DNA of 64,000 bases from the NCBI GenBank assembly GCA_025266875.1, contig JALLLT010000033.1:62001-126000 (forward strand), written 5' to 3'. Every line of letters begins with the position of its first letter. Position 1 is the first letter of the stretch. Source of the DNA: Fennellomyces sp. T-0311. Taxonomy: Eukaryota; Mucoromycota; Mucoromycetes; Mucorales; Lichtheimiaceae. The position numbers were made by a program, and so were the translations under genes. Below are positions 1 through 13,427 of this stretch, in pieces. The notes beneath the pieces were generated by a model, which was given only the letters and a program-made list of their open reading frames with translations, ran no database searches and was not told the origin of the DNA.

Positions 1-3000
1 TATATAGACACTGGTCTCAAACATAGAATCGATCGTCAGTGCCACAAATGAACTTATAACTTCACTTGGAGTGATCAAAATTCAAAACATGGGAATACCA
101 GCAAGGATATGATGTGGGTAAATAATGTATTCATCAGTAACAACCATAATACTTTTACGCACACACACACACACACACACACATACACACCCTAATCCTT
201 CAATGGAGAGGCACCACGACTGGGCGCACTTTTGGGGCCAAGTCGACGCACCGACATTTGTAATCAGCAACATGAAGTATTGCACAGCACATCCACCTCC
301 CATTACATGAAAGCAATGTGAAAAAACAAACGCGCGCAACCGAATTGAACCAGCCACACCTCTGGTAGATATATGTACACCTCTAGCGATCGGGACATTT
401 ACTTGTTATTTTGAGTAACCAACTTTATAACACGGCCTGGCCATCAGAAATAATTTAATGCTGAAAATGTGTTACATACCGCAAGCACCGTCTCCAAAGT
501 CATGGCATGAAGAATACTAGAGCAAGGTAATTTTATGTATACTGTGGTGTGAGTAGAATTGCAATCAGACATAACAAAGACCTCTAAACTTTAAATTACA
601 CACAATCGGACGAGTAGTTGAACGGTAAAATCTTCGACATGACAATCAAAGTCAATTAACTGTAGATTGTAATATATCGTATTAAAACAGGAATGGCGCG
701 CTAGAGAATCACATCCTCTGAATGATACTCCGAAAAAGGAGTGTAAAACGATGATTGACACTGTCATATTTTAAGCAAGGGAACACCATTATGAGTGTGT
801 AAAGTCAGAGTAAAGTTAATACATTCCGACGCAACACCGGTCGTAAAATGACCGACATAAGTGGGGCACATAGAAAAGACGCAGCATCGTTTCGGACAGT
901 CGTCGCTATGAGAATAATTATACACCGCAAATCCTCATAACCTTAAGTCACCTCGTTGGTCCGAGATTCACATATTACTATCTATATAGACCCTGCAAAT
1001 AAAGCTCAATAATGTTACTCGTGATGTAAGCCGATACGTGTATATTTTTATTAGCCTCGTTTCTTTTCTCAATTAACCAAACTCCTTCAAGTACCGGACG
1101 AGCCTGAAACCCAATCACATACTATTTCTGCCTATAGCCGCTGGTTTGACCAACGCTCAGAATCATTGGAGTAACATTAGCTTGCTTTACAATTTAATTT
1201 ATGACACAAAAAAGATACATGGCTGATACCCTTCCCCTACCCACTTAATAAAGAAAGTGTGCAAATACTTTTGAGAGTACAAGCGCCTTTGCTGGATCAC
1301 TCTACGGACATACTTACTTGATATATATATAGGTGCGGATTTCAGAGAACACAAAGACATATCCAGAAAGTTTGTATTCATCAAACAGACAACTAGGTAG
1401 TGCAAATTTTGTTCTTAGAAGCGACACAGTATATTGTAAACGTGCTTATGTATTATCCAGCCATTAGATTCATCCAGTACACCGATACTTTTGTAGAGAA
1501 GCTAAAGGCGTGTTCGGATGCAGAAGTCATTTTCAAAAGGCATCTTGGAAATATCCACTCTATCGCCCAGAAGTTTACTTTCTTTTTTCTGAAAACGCAT
1601 TTTAAGAAAGTACTTTTGAGAAAGAAGTCATTCTGATCCAAAATGACTCTTTTTTTACTCAAATAGCACCGAAAAAGCCGTTTTGTACAGAATAAATTCT
1701 GATGGTTACCCGAACGCGCTCTAAGGATGCGCTCGGTGGCTATAACCGCTGGCAGAATTAGCGGTTAACTAGGAAGTTTACTTTGGCACGATACAAATCA
1801 TGGCCTTTAAATGAGATTTACACGGAAATTATGAGATGTAAGAGGCTGATTTAATGTTTATAATGGATGATCCAAAACATGAGCTTTACGAAACCGCTAA
1901 TTTTGTAGTGCTAGCATTCTTTGAGACCGAGTTGTAGTAGAAAGGCAGCTGAGTGAAAAAAATCATCGGTAAAGAGCACTGTGTTATATATTAATCCGCG
2001 AAATCGATGTTACGACATCAATTTATACTGTACTCCAGTTTGCTTAACCCTTCTATTGGTTTGTATATACATGCTTACGTATTTATAACCCCCTGGGGGT
2101 CCCAACTACAATATGGCAAATTGCTATTTCGCAGCACTCCTAGGTGCCGCAGTCCATGTGTCGAATCGTAATGTGGAGTGCCTCAGATCTCTCGCCTACA
2201 TAGGTGTATAGCAGTTTTACTGGTACGTCATTAATTCCATATTTAAAGGAAAATAAAAAAGAGGACAAGTATAAGGTGCGCATATCAAAGTTTACTTGCG
2301 ATAATCAATTGACCGATGCTCGTGTTTTATCCTGGTCCGCAGTAGCACAGAGCGGATCAAAGCAAGCTGTCCAATATGTCGGCATAACCTGATCGGTGGG
2401 ACAGTTGGAATTAGTAATGTATTCAAAATCAATGGGTATACGCGTTGTCAAACTGCCGTGTCTTTTATTGGTCATCGATTGGTAAAGCGTTGATAAGCTA
2501 AATCACGCTAATTTAAATTCAAACAAACGTCATGCCAGAAGCGTGATCACGAATTTTTTCTATCTTAACTCCTGGTACAACGGGAGTTCATTGACGTCAA
2601 TAAGTACATCGGACCATGTTCTTTATTCCCGAAACTTTTGGAGCATATGACGATGGACGTACTGGGCTTTGCGGCACTTGTGCAATGAAAAAAATAATGC
2701 TTGGTACCATTAGTGCTTCGTGCTGCGACCTTCTACACGCGGTGCATTGCATGGCGACAGGCATAAACTTAAAGCTAGTTATTCGTCAGTAATAAGACAA
2801 TAAATCAAAATTTAACTTTAGCAGCGTATGCGACGGAACAACGGCGCAGATCTGCCAAGACGAGCGTTACACAAACAAATCTATTTATATACGTCTGTTA
2901 GTCTCGCATATGAAGAGGGCGTCTCGGCCTTTCTCTGTCTTTCTTACTGTTTTTCCTTTTTCTCTCTCTGTCAAATCACAACTTTTCATTGTCGGCGACA

Positions 3001-3011
3001 AAGACGACTCC
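1..3011. other. gene-free leader region
   Basis: No reading frame here has recognisable protein features or exon-like continuity. The stretch is AT-rich with scattered short palindromes, and carries one AC microsatellite near its start. Its last 100 bases, before the M50B-like gene, are rich in C and T (ctctctctgtc-like tracts), as is common upstream of fungal start codons. Confidence 0.6.
159..190. repeat. (AC)n microsatellite
   Basis: About eleven uninterrupted AC dinucleotides followed by a degenerate tail. It creates a spurious threonine/histidine (+) and cysteine/valine (-) reading frame and is not coding. Confidence 0.9.
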
Positions 3012-4046
3012 ATGGCACCAGTAATAGACGATCAAACCAGCTACGCACATTACCTCGTTGCACGACAAGCTGTCCAAGATGACGCCGCGAGTCGATTGGC
3101 ACCCACCGACGATCAGCGCATAACGCTTATTATTATTGGCGTCTACGTTGCGGCTGTCCTTATATTATGGAACATGCCTATCATCAAAATCGTCCTTGCA
3201 CCGTTCAAGGTAACTGGGACTGCGCACCAATCCAACGGTTACTGATATTTTCAGGAACACAGCTCTTAACAGTAGGCTTGCACGAATTCTCACATGCGAT
3301 CGTTGGCTGCTTCACTTGTGCCAAAATAGAAGCCATCGAAATTGATCCAGATGAAGGTGGCGTTACTCGTATGGTAAGTTTTCTCAGTTGCTTCTCGAGA
3401 TCAGCAAAAGTAACGAAACGCATCAGAGAGGAGGTATTCCAATGTGCACCCTGCCAGCCGGCTACCTAGGCTCTTCATTGATCGGCGCCATTCTGGTCAT
3501 GTGTGGGTTCGATATTCTTGCATCAAAGGTCGCTTCCATCTTCCTGGGCGTGTGTCTCTTGTTTACACTGTGGTGGGCGCGGAACTGGCTTACACGGGGT
3601 ATTGGATTGCTTTTCATTGGTTTGATTGTTCTGTTGTGGCTCGTCGCCAACGGCGTGGGACTCAAGTATTTCGTGCTATTCATTGGGTAAGTTTTTGTTG
3701 TGGTTGATCATGCCAGCTTTGACTGATGCAATAGCCAGCGTCATGTCTTGCATGTACTGTCTCTGGGATATCCTGGATGACCTGGTGTTTAGGAAAGCGT
3801 ACGAGTCTGATGCGTCTAAATTTGCCAAACTATGTGGAGGCTGCATGTCGAGCCGTGTGTGGGGCGTTCTTTGGTTCTTTATTAGCCTGATCTTCTTTGT
3901 GGCCGGTATATTAATTGGGCTAGCCGCTTTCAAAGGTAATATCCGTGCTTATTTCCGTCAGAATAGGGTTTAACCTGATTTCTTCTGTTGCAGACGACGC
4001 CGAAACCCAGCGCGACCGAGCCGATGCCCTTGGCACTCTGCAATAA
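3012..4046 (+). CDS. peptidase M50B-like integral membrane protein
   Basis: Five-exon model: 3012-3209, 3263-3373, 3427-3686, 3739-3935, 3994-4046, giving 272 residues with all phases consistent. The zinc-protease signature HEFSH (HExxH) is at residues 73-77, right after the second exon starts. It is followed by the family features GGVTRM-RGG, LPAGYLGSS and several hydrophobic helices (residues about 36-55 and from about 105 on). The order matches fungal M50B-like proteins (PF13398 type), which are predicted intramembrane metalloproteases of unknown substrate. I chose the ATG at 3012 because its context (ctccATGG) is good; an in-frame ATG at 2910 would add an unlikely phenylalanine-rich leader. 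The splice model is an inference, but joining the exons restores the conserved motifs exactly. Confidence 0.85.
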
Positions 4047-4215
4047 TCATCCACATATATATTGTATACCTTTCCCGTCTCGATTTCTTCTCTTTACCTT
4101 TTAACCGAACCTTGTCATCTTTTGTACGATTTCTCTACTATTTGGACCTATTTGTAAATATACCTTTTACCTAAAGCGATCTCGAACTCCGCGACGTTAC
4201 TTGGCAACAACCATA

Positions 4216-4988
4216 ATGGTATAAATGGCATCAACTGTAACCGTGAAGCAGAATACTAAGCTGGGAAGCGTGTAATGCGGCTTTTAGAGTGCATCTACTA
4301 CCTGCGATATTGATCCCGAGCTTGTTGAGAAGCTCAAGCAATTCCGTTTTGCAAAGTATTCGAGTGGCAACGCGGCTTTTGTGTGTGAGTCTTCAGTTTT
4401 TAAAGGTTCGAAAATGAAGCTTATAGACATTTAGTGCAAATCGATCGTAAGCAGTTGAAAATCGTTGAAGATGAAGTATACGATGACATTACGATCGAGG
4501 ATCTTGTTGAAGGTATAATGAGATGCGAGATACCGTAAAGGTCTATTGTTCATCCCCGAGAGAAAAATCATGCAGAGCTTCCTGAGAACACTCCTCGTTT
4601 TATCATTTTAAGCTACGAGGTACTGGATAGTGATGTCCTTCTCTCCTCTAGCTGGCTAAAAAACATAATCTCCTAGCTGCAACATAGCGATGGTCGCAAG
4701 AACTTTCCTCTCGTGTTTATTTATTGGTCACCATCGACTGCCAAGGCAGAAGTGCATATGCTGGTAAAAGTGTACCCCCCCGCTGCGCCACGCTATTTTA
4801 AGTTAACTTTGCAAAATAGTACGCGTCTGCCAAGACGTATCTCCAAGAGAAAATTGGTGTCACTAGGGTAACAATACAATCCATGGCAACTTTAATGATA
4901 TGCTGACATTTGTAAACAGGATTTGGACATAAGAGAGCCAGAAATGCTTACAGATGAATTCCTCGAACAGAACTTGAAGTCGGTATAA
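4216..4988 (+). CDS. glia maturation factor (ADF-homology domain) protein
   Basis: Seven small exons: 4216-4218, 4288-4384, 4435-4512, 4576-4619, 4677-4763, 4820-4867, 4920-4988. Together they encode 141 residues, close to the roughly 140 of GMF proteins. Recognisable pieces in order are CDIDPELVEKLKQFRFAK, VYDDITIEDLVEELPENTPR, HSDGRKNFPLVFIYWSP, and a C-terminus REPEMLTDEFLEQNL. GMFs bind Arp2/3 and remove actin branches (family knowledge). The first exon is the ATG alone, with the intron directly after it; this gives the M-S start usual for the family. An alternative start at 4225 with a donor at 4237 would give four more residues before the same acceptor. No exon exceeds 97 bases, so the gene is invisible to plain ORF searching. 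It converges on the esterase gene, with 82 bases between stop codons. Confidence 0.88.
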
Positions 4989-5008
4989 TGTACATGAATC
5001 GAGAATGA

Positions 5009-5014
5009 AATAAA
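5009..5014 (+). terminator. AATAAA polyadenylation signal of the GMF gene
   Basis: AATAAA followed by an A-run lies 21 bases after the GMF stop codon, in the short gap between the two convergent genes. Assigned by position only. Confidence 0.4.
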
Positions 5015-5070
5015 AAAAAAAGAAAACGGTCAAAGCAATCTCTATAAACGCTGTATTTCTTTCCCTTGTC

Positions 5071-6557
5071 TTATGGTATCCGTACAGCTTCCTGAGCAAT
5101 CTCACTAAAGAGTAGCTTGTTCCAATCATCCACCGGGCCAGGCAAGCAGGTGTGAAGACAGTCGGAATCAGGTCGAGAGTGGGCATCGCCGCGAAGGTTT
5201 GACATGTTTGAAACGTTGAAGAACTGGATACGTGCGTCACCAGCGTCTTTGATAAGCTCCTGATAGAATTCGTTGCTTTAATTGATCATGATCGTCCCGC
5301 TCAGCGAAAGTAGCTACTTACCTTCCAGATTTGGTCGAACTTGACGTGCAGGTCCCATTGATATTCTCCAGGTTTGCGTGACGGCAAGTGAGGTGCTTTG
5401 CTAGGCTCTTTGTATTGCGAGCACTTCGCATGGCCATAGGGAGTGCTTCGTACCCACACACGCTGATACGGCATCAAATTCTCCTTCAAATGATTGATAA
5501 TGATCGTCATTGCTTTCTTATAAGCGACCATCAGCTCCTCATCCGATTTGTTAGGGCCCCATTTCGTATCCCATGTCCAGTGTGGTCCCTAAAACAGATA
5601 TGTTATGTTCATGCGGCCATAGACGCGTGATCCATTCAGGGCTTACAGTGTTAATGACAATATGATGGAAGCGTGGCAGTGCGTGTATCCTATATATTCG
5701 GTCCCGATTTAGTATCTTTGAACCCATGTCGATGAACAATTGCAATGTGTTACCAAGGGAAATTACTGCCTTTTCCGATCACATAGCCTTCATCGTCGTG
5801 TGGATCAGTCAGCTTGAAATCGTCGAGACGCACAAGATAGTCGGAGCGGAGGAACGCCATAGAGACTGCGGCTTCGACTTGCAGCTTGCTTTCGTGCACG
5901 AGCTGACTCACCCACATGTTGGTATTCCCACCAGTCATATTGGTTTCCGTTTGAGGGCTTTGCATTTTTTCGCCCAACAAGCACGCCATACTTTCGAACG
6001 CCAATTGATTGATCGAGTCGCCAACGAAGAGCAATGGGTGTTCTGCGAGATACGCCGCGAATTTGTTTGCGTCGAAGGGCACTAGTTCGCATTTTTTGGG
6101 TTTCCACGTGTAGCTTAAACTAGGAGCGCAATTAGTTTCCATGGTAAAAAATCAAGTATCGTGAAGCTTACACTTGTTTGCTACGTTCAAACTCGCCGCC
6201 TTCGTTGAGCCGACGGTAGCATTTGTGAGGGAAGTTAGAGGCACAGTGATAGTTTGAAGCTTCCTCAACACCAGCAGGAGTGTCGGCTGAGAGCTTCAGA
6301 GGGTGTTTTGTCCATTGCCCGTTATTGTAGGTATCGCTGGTACACAGATGCTTCTTTGGGAGCTTGACCAACGGGTCGAGTCTGCCTGCATAGTTGTGGG
6401 GTACTTCTCCAGTCCGTTGGTCAGCCGGAATGATTGTGGCATCCTGGGTACTCCAAGTGAACATCCAGAGTAGCACGAATGAAACAATGGCGATAATGTA
6501 GACGGTCCGGGACCAGAAGGATTGTGGCAATGATGATGGGGAATCGGGCATGGACAT
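5071..6557 (-). CDS. TBL/PMR5-type PC-esterase (GDSL/SGNH-like acyltransferase)
   Basis: Five exons on the minus strand: 6557-6172, 6119-5754, 5689-5647, 5588-5322, 5259-5071; 416 residues. A type II membrane anchor (about residues 20-36) is followed by a disordered stem. A catalytic core begins with WKPKKCELVPFD and carries the GDS nucleophile motif at 162-164. INTGPHWTWD and the C-terminal DSDCLHTCLPGPVDDWN supply the D-x-x-H catalytic pair (D387, H390). This block order is that of the PC-esterase (PF13839) family, which O-acetylates cell-wall or surface polysaccharides in the Golgi; the fungal substrate is unknown to me. The intron before the third exon has a clear tactaaat branch site. 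The membrane anchor, GDS and DxxH are all present, so the enzyme looks functional. Confidence 0.88.
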
Positions 6558-6889
6558 GGCTGTATTTACATATGCAAGGAAGTGAAAAAGGAGAGAGAGA
6601 AAGAGGACAAAGTGAAGTTGAGGCGTTGACTAGCCTTTTTAGTGCCGTTTATGGGTTGTTGGCCAGACTATAATATCATATCAACTGGATTCCTTGGAGT
6701 GCCTTACTGCATTGCTTCACAGGCACGCGAGAAAAAAAGTGAAAGCTGGCTTTTATTTACACTATGAATAAGGGGCTTGCCATGAATTGTATGCTATTTA
6801 AGCTTGATGAGATTTGGAGAAGGGCCTTGGGCCTAGAATGATCTTCCACTGAACGCCGATCCCGTCGATCATATCTGTGTAACGTCGGA

Positions 6890-9073
6890 CTATTGGGTGA
6901 GACTGTTGCTGAATCCCGGCACCTCGAGACACACCACAACATCGATCGTCATATCCATGTCCGGATTGTACCCGTCGATACGTATCTGTCCGACGTAGTT
7001 CGACGCCTCACTACCTCCGTCCGTGTGATCCGTAACTGCTACCAGCATCCGATCCTCGGGGTCTACCCTCCGTTGGTCGACTACGGCCTCGCGCTGGTTT
7101 AGGCAATGGATGGTATAGCGTATTCTGGGTTGTTTGGGTGCGACATCCGACGTGAATTGCGATGGTGCCGAGCATCGTCGCTGCTCAAGCGCATGTACGG
7201 GCACTGGAGGAAGTCTGGGCGTCGATGATGAAGCGACTTCTTCCGAACTTTGGCTGGATCGCACTGGTATTCTGCTCTTTCGTTGCCGAACCGGTGTGTT
7301 ATCGCTTCTCGGACCACGTTCAAGCTCAAGCTTGCACAGAAGGACTTTTTTCGGCTCGCCATCTTCCGCTTCACTATCATCCTCCAAACGTACCAGGTTG
7401 TCAGGGATGACCTGCGCTTCGACTCGCACTCGATACGTAGTGCCCCATATTGCTTCAGTTTGCGAATAGAACGTTTGTTGCCAAATGTCGGATGACTTGC
7501 GGGCTTGTTTCTCGGCACATTTCCCTTGTTCTGGTGCAGCCACAGCGAGTTCCCCGACCTTTTGATCATCATCACTGAAGTTGACGTCCACAACCTCTTC
7601 CTCTTCTTCTGAATCCTCTGCCATTGCCTGCTCCAGTTTCTCCAGCTCCTCCAGCTCCTCCAGTTCTCGCAAGTCGTCATCCTCTTCATACTGCTCAACC
7701 AAAGTCCACCCGTTCTCAACACCTAGTTTGGTCATTGGCACTGCTGTGCAGAACCGATACCGTGGCGTGCCCAAGAGCAGCTGTCGCCGATGATCATTCG
7801 CGTCGCCCACGTCAAAGTAGTCGTCCAATGCCGCCCGTCGCTCTTCGTCAGTCTGATCGTCTCGCATACTGGGTATCAACAATCGCTCAAAGGCTTCACG
7901 TTGCCACAACGCACGAAACACGATATCGTCATCGACAATGCCATCCTGGCGGACTTTGCTAAGCTGATCAAACGTCATGTTGCTGTAATTGACCGTTGTT
8001 TTGAGTAGGTGGGAAAGCACTGTGGCCTTATCAATGACCCCGCCAGAAGACGCATCTGCAACGAGCGATTGGAACGGAACCGTGGCCGAGAAACTGAGGC
8101 GTGTGAGCTTGGCGACACGCTCCGGTAATAGCTCTTCTGATGGAATACGTTTGCGCTTTCGCGACCGTACATCGGAGGCAGTGACAGGCACAGGACGAAC
8201 GAAACCCGAAAGTCGCTTCAAATCCTGATCCACCGGCCCCAAATGGGTCCACGTAATCTGACCAACGGATCGCATAAACATGGACAACACTTCGCGAATC
8301 AAGCAGTATCGATCGTATTCGCAGCCCACAAACAGCATGTCGGCACTTAGTACATCGGCCATGTAGTCCACAGGCAGGTCGCTTAGATTCTCGGGATCAT
8401 CCGCACCATATCGCAGCAAGAGCAACAGAGCAGCATCCCGGAGTTGCAGGTAAGCATGATGATCGCGCGGTAACTGGCAAATGTGTTCGAGATCGCGCAT
8501 GATGGTTTCCATCGAAAGTTGGCGCTCAATGTACCGTTCCACACATCCAGTCGCCAGGTCGTCCAGATCAAACAATACCGCCATGGCCAACACACGTAAC
8601 GTATCTGACTGCTCCAGTTCAGCCATCATATCGTTTCGATCATGAGCATACATCCATCGCAGAGCGAATCGGATATGCGACGCCAGAATGTTCTGGGTCA
8701 GCGAATTGGCTTGCTTGTTGTCGTTTGGCGTGGTCGACGGCGATTTTTGCCACTTGCGTCGAATGATATGCTGGAAGGGGGCAAGGACGAACCCGCAATG
8801 CGATAACGCACGTGCCAAATCAACCGTTAGCACTCTTGATTCAGCTGCTCCGCCAATGTTATTGTTCATAAGGTCGTAATTATGGTTTTGAATCATTTGG
8901 TTGAAAAAGGCCGACTGTGAGATAATGGATTTGTGTACATCGAAACGCATGGTGAATGGGTACGACGGATGGATAAAACCAAGTGACAGATCAGCAAAAA
9001 CTGAATCTTCAAACATGGTTGACAGGTGTCGCTCCACCCGTGAGCGAGATCTCACGCGTTGTAGTGTGGTCAT
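6890..9073 (-). CDS. BTB/POZ domain protein
   Basis: A single uninterrupted exon of 727 codons. An N-terminal BTB-like region (about residues 22-60) reads SVFADLSLGF, then FDVHKSIISQSAFFNQMI, the usual substrate-adaptor fold start. A helical stretch after it (about residues 140-230: LRVLAMAVLFDLDDLATGCVERY) resembles the BACK-like region that follows fungal BTB domains. The C-terminal half is low complexity, with an acidic LEELEELEKLEQ and EDSEEEEEVVDV segment and basic serine-rich tails, so probably disordered. BTB proteins usually recruit targets to cullin-3 ligases; that role is inference here. The many overlapping plus-strand frames are shadows of its biased codons. The gene lies 332 bases upstream of the esterase on the same strand. 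Confidence 0.8.
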   Translation of the reverse strand: MTTLQRVRSRSRVERHLSTMFEDSVFADLSLGFIHPSYPFTMRFDVHKSIISQSAFFNQMIQNHNYDLMNNNIGGAAESRVLTVDLARALSHCGFVLAPFQHIIRRKWQKSPSTTPNDNKQANSLTQNILASHIRFALRWMYAHDRNDMMAELEQSDTLRVLAMAVLFDLDDLATGCVERYIERQLSMETIMRDLEHICQLPRDHHAYLQLRDAALLLLLRYGADDPENLSDLPVDYMADVLSADMLFVGCEYDRYCLIREVLSMFMRSVGQITWTHLGPVDQDLKRLSGFVRPVPVTASDVRSRKRKRIPSEELLPERVAKLTRLSFSATVPFQSLVADASSGGVIDKATVLSHLLKTTVNYSNMTFDQLSKVRQDGIVDDDIVFRALWQREAFERLLIPSMRDDQTDEERRAALDDYFDVGDANDHRRQLLLGTPRYRFCTAVPMTKLGVENGWTLVEQYEEDDDLRELEELEELEKLEQAMAEDSEEEEEVVDVNFSDDDQKVGELAVAAPEQGKCAEKQARKSSDIWQQTFYSQTEAIWGTTYRVRVEAQVIPDNLVRLEDDSEAEDGEPKKVLLCKLELERGPRSDNTPVRQRKSRIPVRSSQSSEEVASSSTPRLPPVPVHALEQRRCSAPSQFTSDVAPKQPRIRYTIHCLNQREAVVDQRRVDPEDRMLVAVTDHTDGGSEASNYVGQIRIDGYNPDMDMTIDVVVCLEVPGFSNSLTQ

Positions 9074-10568
9074 GACTGTGAGAGTGGCGAACGAACCTCC
9101 TGAAGGTCCCGCTAATAAAATTTATGGCTTTCGAAAAAAAAAGGCATCATCTGATTGCAACCCTATTTATCCTCGCAACCAGTTGATCAGCGTGTTAATG
9201 AGTCATATATGATACTTGCGGACATGATAACGAAGGCAGACAGGTTAACGACGAGATTGACATCACCGCCTTGACAACATTCCCCAGGCAACAATGACAG
9301 CAAAGTCGGATTAATGCAAAATGGCCGTTGCTGTGAAACACCCCACTAATTTAGTTCGAAAAAAAAACTTCGCTTTTTTAATATAGTGTCAGTTTATACC
9401 TACATTTAGCTCTTTATTTCCATTTAAATGAGTCGTGCGGCTAGTAGTAAGTTGCTATAGTCTTATATAGCCAAACTATGAATTGAGGAAGTTCAGTGGT
9501 TTATTAAACCTGCTTTGAGAAGGAAATATCTGGTACGCAATAAGGCAGTATGATGTGAATATCATAAGCAACAAGCGCTCTAATTGTGGACATATATTAC
9601 GATGCTATGCAAGGCATTACCTCTCGAAATAAGAAAAAGATCCTGATACGGGTGATAATAGTAGGTTACTGCAAAAGTCGTTCGTATACGGGATGATGAT
9701 TCAATCTCCCTTCATACGTATCCAGAAAGAAATGATGCACATGTTGTTTGTATACGCATATATATTGGTGCTTGAGGCAAAGTCCCTTCTTAATCGATTC
9801 CGCCGTGTTCGTCATCATCGCAGCTAGCATACGTAGTGTGTAATGCTTCGTCAGAAGATCCAATCATTTGTGTATCAACAGTTTGCAAGGAATTGAGAAA
9901 AGCATATGTTATCGTCTTGATCGGAACAAGATCGCAAAAAGTGGTGTTGTTTTTTCGTTGCATGCATATGTACATTATGAAATAATTAAAAGAGCACAGT
10001 AAACGGATTGATAATGGACGCAATGCAGTCCGGTAAACCGGAACGTGGATGGGCCCACGCTGTTAAAGACACATGTGAATAGCCACTGCTTAGCTATTAA
10101 TAGCATGCAATACTAAGGTGGATGCTGTCACAGGAAAAGCTTATGCATTAAAGTGTGTGTGTGTCATATCGGTCGTACAGATAGTGGATTTGCTCGCCAA
10201 AGGTGCCGCAGCGCTCTTTATCATGGCATTGTACCTTACTGCAAGCAGCGTGTTTATTTGTTCTACCAGACTCTATGCATATCCTGAGACACGGTTTTGC
10301 TGTAGGCACCCATGCGTATGTTTGGGTGTGGACGTGTCGCACAAGTCAACAGCAGCTCCACAACCAAAGGGATCGGAAGCAATGGCCATATCGACGGCTC
10401 TCTTCTCTAAATAGTGCGTTTCAGAATAATAAAAAGAGTGCTACTCTTTTTCTTTGTCATACAACAACACAGCACGGTTTAAATAATTTTGCCATCCGCT
10501 TTGCTTGAATTTATTGCGGGAAAAAAAGAACACTCTGCGTGAACCTTCCTCAACTTATTACCCACATA
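9074..10568. other. intergenic, no gene seen
   Basis: Region between the divergent BTB and TMEM184-type genes. Contains poly-A/T runs and short frames without conserved motifs. The last 150 bases probably hold the promoter of the TMEM184-type gene. Confidence 0.5.
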
Positions 10569-12797
<2,229 letters not shown>

Positions 12798-13427
12798 AGC
12801 GTTCTTTTCCCATGATATTCCATTATTTATGACTGCAATGCACATACACAGCATCCACCCGCAATTCACTTTACTCACACATATAACAATATACATCCTT
12901 TTTGTTCATATCGCTGCATATTAGGCATGCGTACACATGTGCAGCCAGAGTCCGATCGCTCAACTGCGAGCCCACCACCCCCTGTTTGAGAACAATAACA
13001 AACATGTAATATACGTACCTGCTGCATCGGATGAGTGACGACGATGTGGCCCATGCAAGGTTGCACAGCAGCGGGGGGACGACGGTGGAATGAACAGCCA
13101 TATCCGCCACTGCGCGAGGCAACAGGCACAACAATCAAACAAGACAAAGAAAAGAAAGCAATAAGGTTCCATCGCACCAGATCGCAGTGGTCGATTAGTG
13201 GCAGCGGACGTGCACAGCCAGCCGGGGGCCAAGGCAAGCGATGGCAAATGCACAGTAAATAGGCAGTGGTAGCACAAGCGTATTTTTTTAACCCTTTTTG
13301 AGCTGTACTGAAAAGGGAAGCACTTTCTTTCCTTTTAAAAAAAGTTTCTTTTGCGTTCCTTTCCTTCCTGCGCATACATTCTTGACAAAAGAAACAAAGC
13401 CATACCCAGACAGCCAAAGCACACACA
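12798..13427. other. intergenic region before the RasGAP gene
   Basis: Long minus-strand frames here have no conserved content. The last 150 bases are T- and CT-rich, consistent with a promoter and 5' leader for the RasGAP. Confidence 0.5.

Noticed and set aside
159..190. Open frames through the AC repeat
   Set aside because: They encode only Thr-His or Cys-Val runs from a microsatellite.
7099..7722. Long minus and plus frames inside the BTB gene (for example a 207-codon minus frame)
   Set aside because: They are shadows of the 727-codon exon, with basic or serine-rich composition from its repeats and no motifs.
12875..13426. 183-codon minus frame upstream of the RasGAP
   Set aside because: Cys-rich without pattern; lies over the RasGAP promoter and leader.
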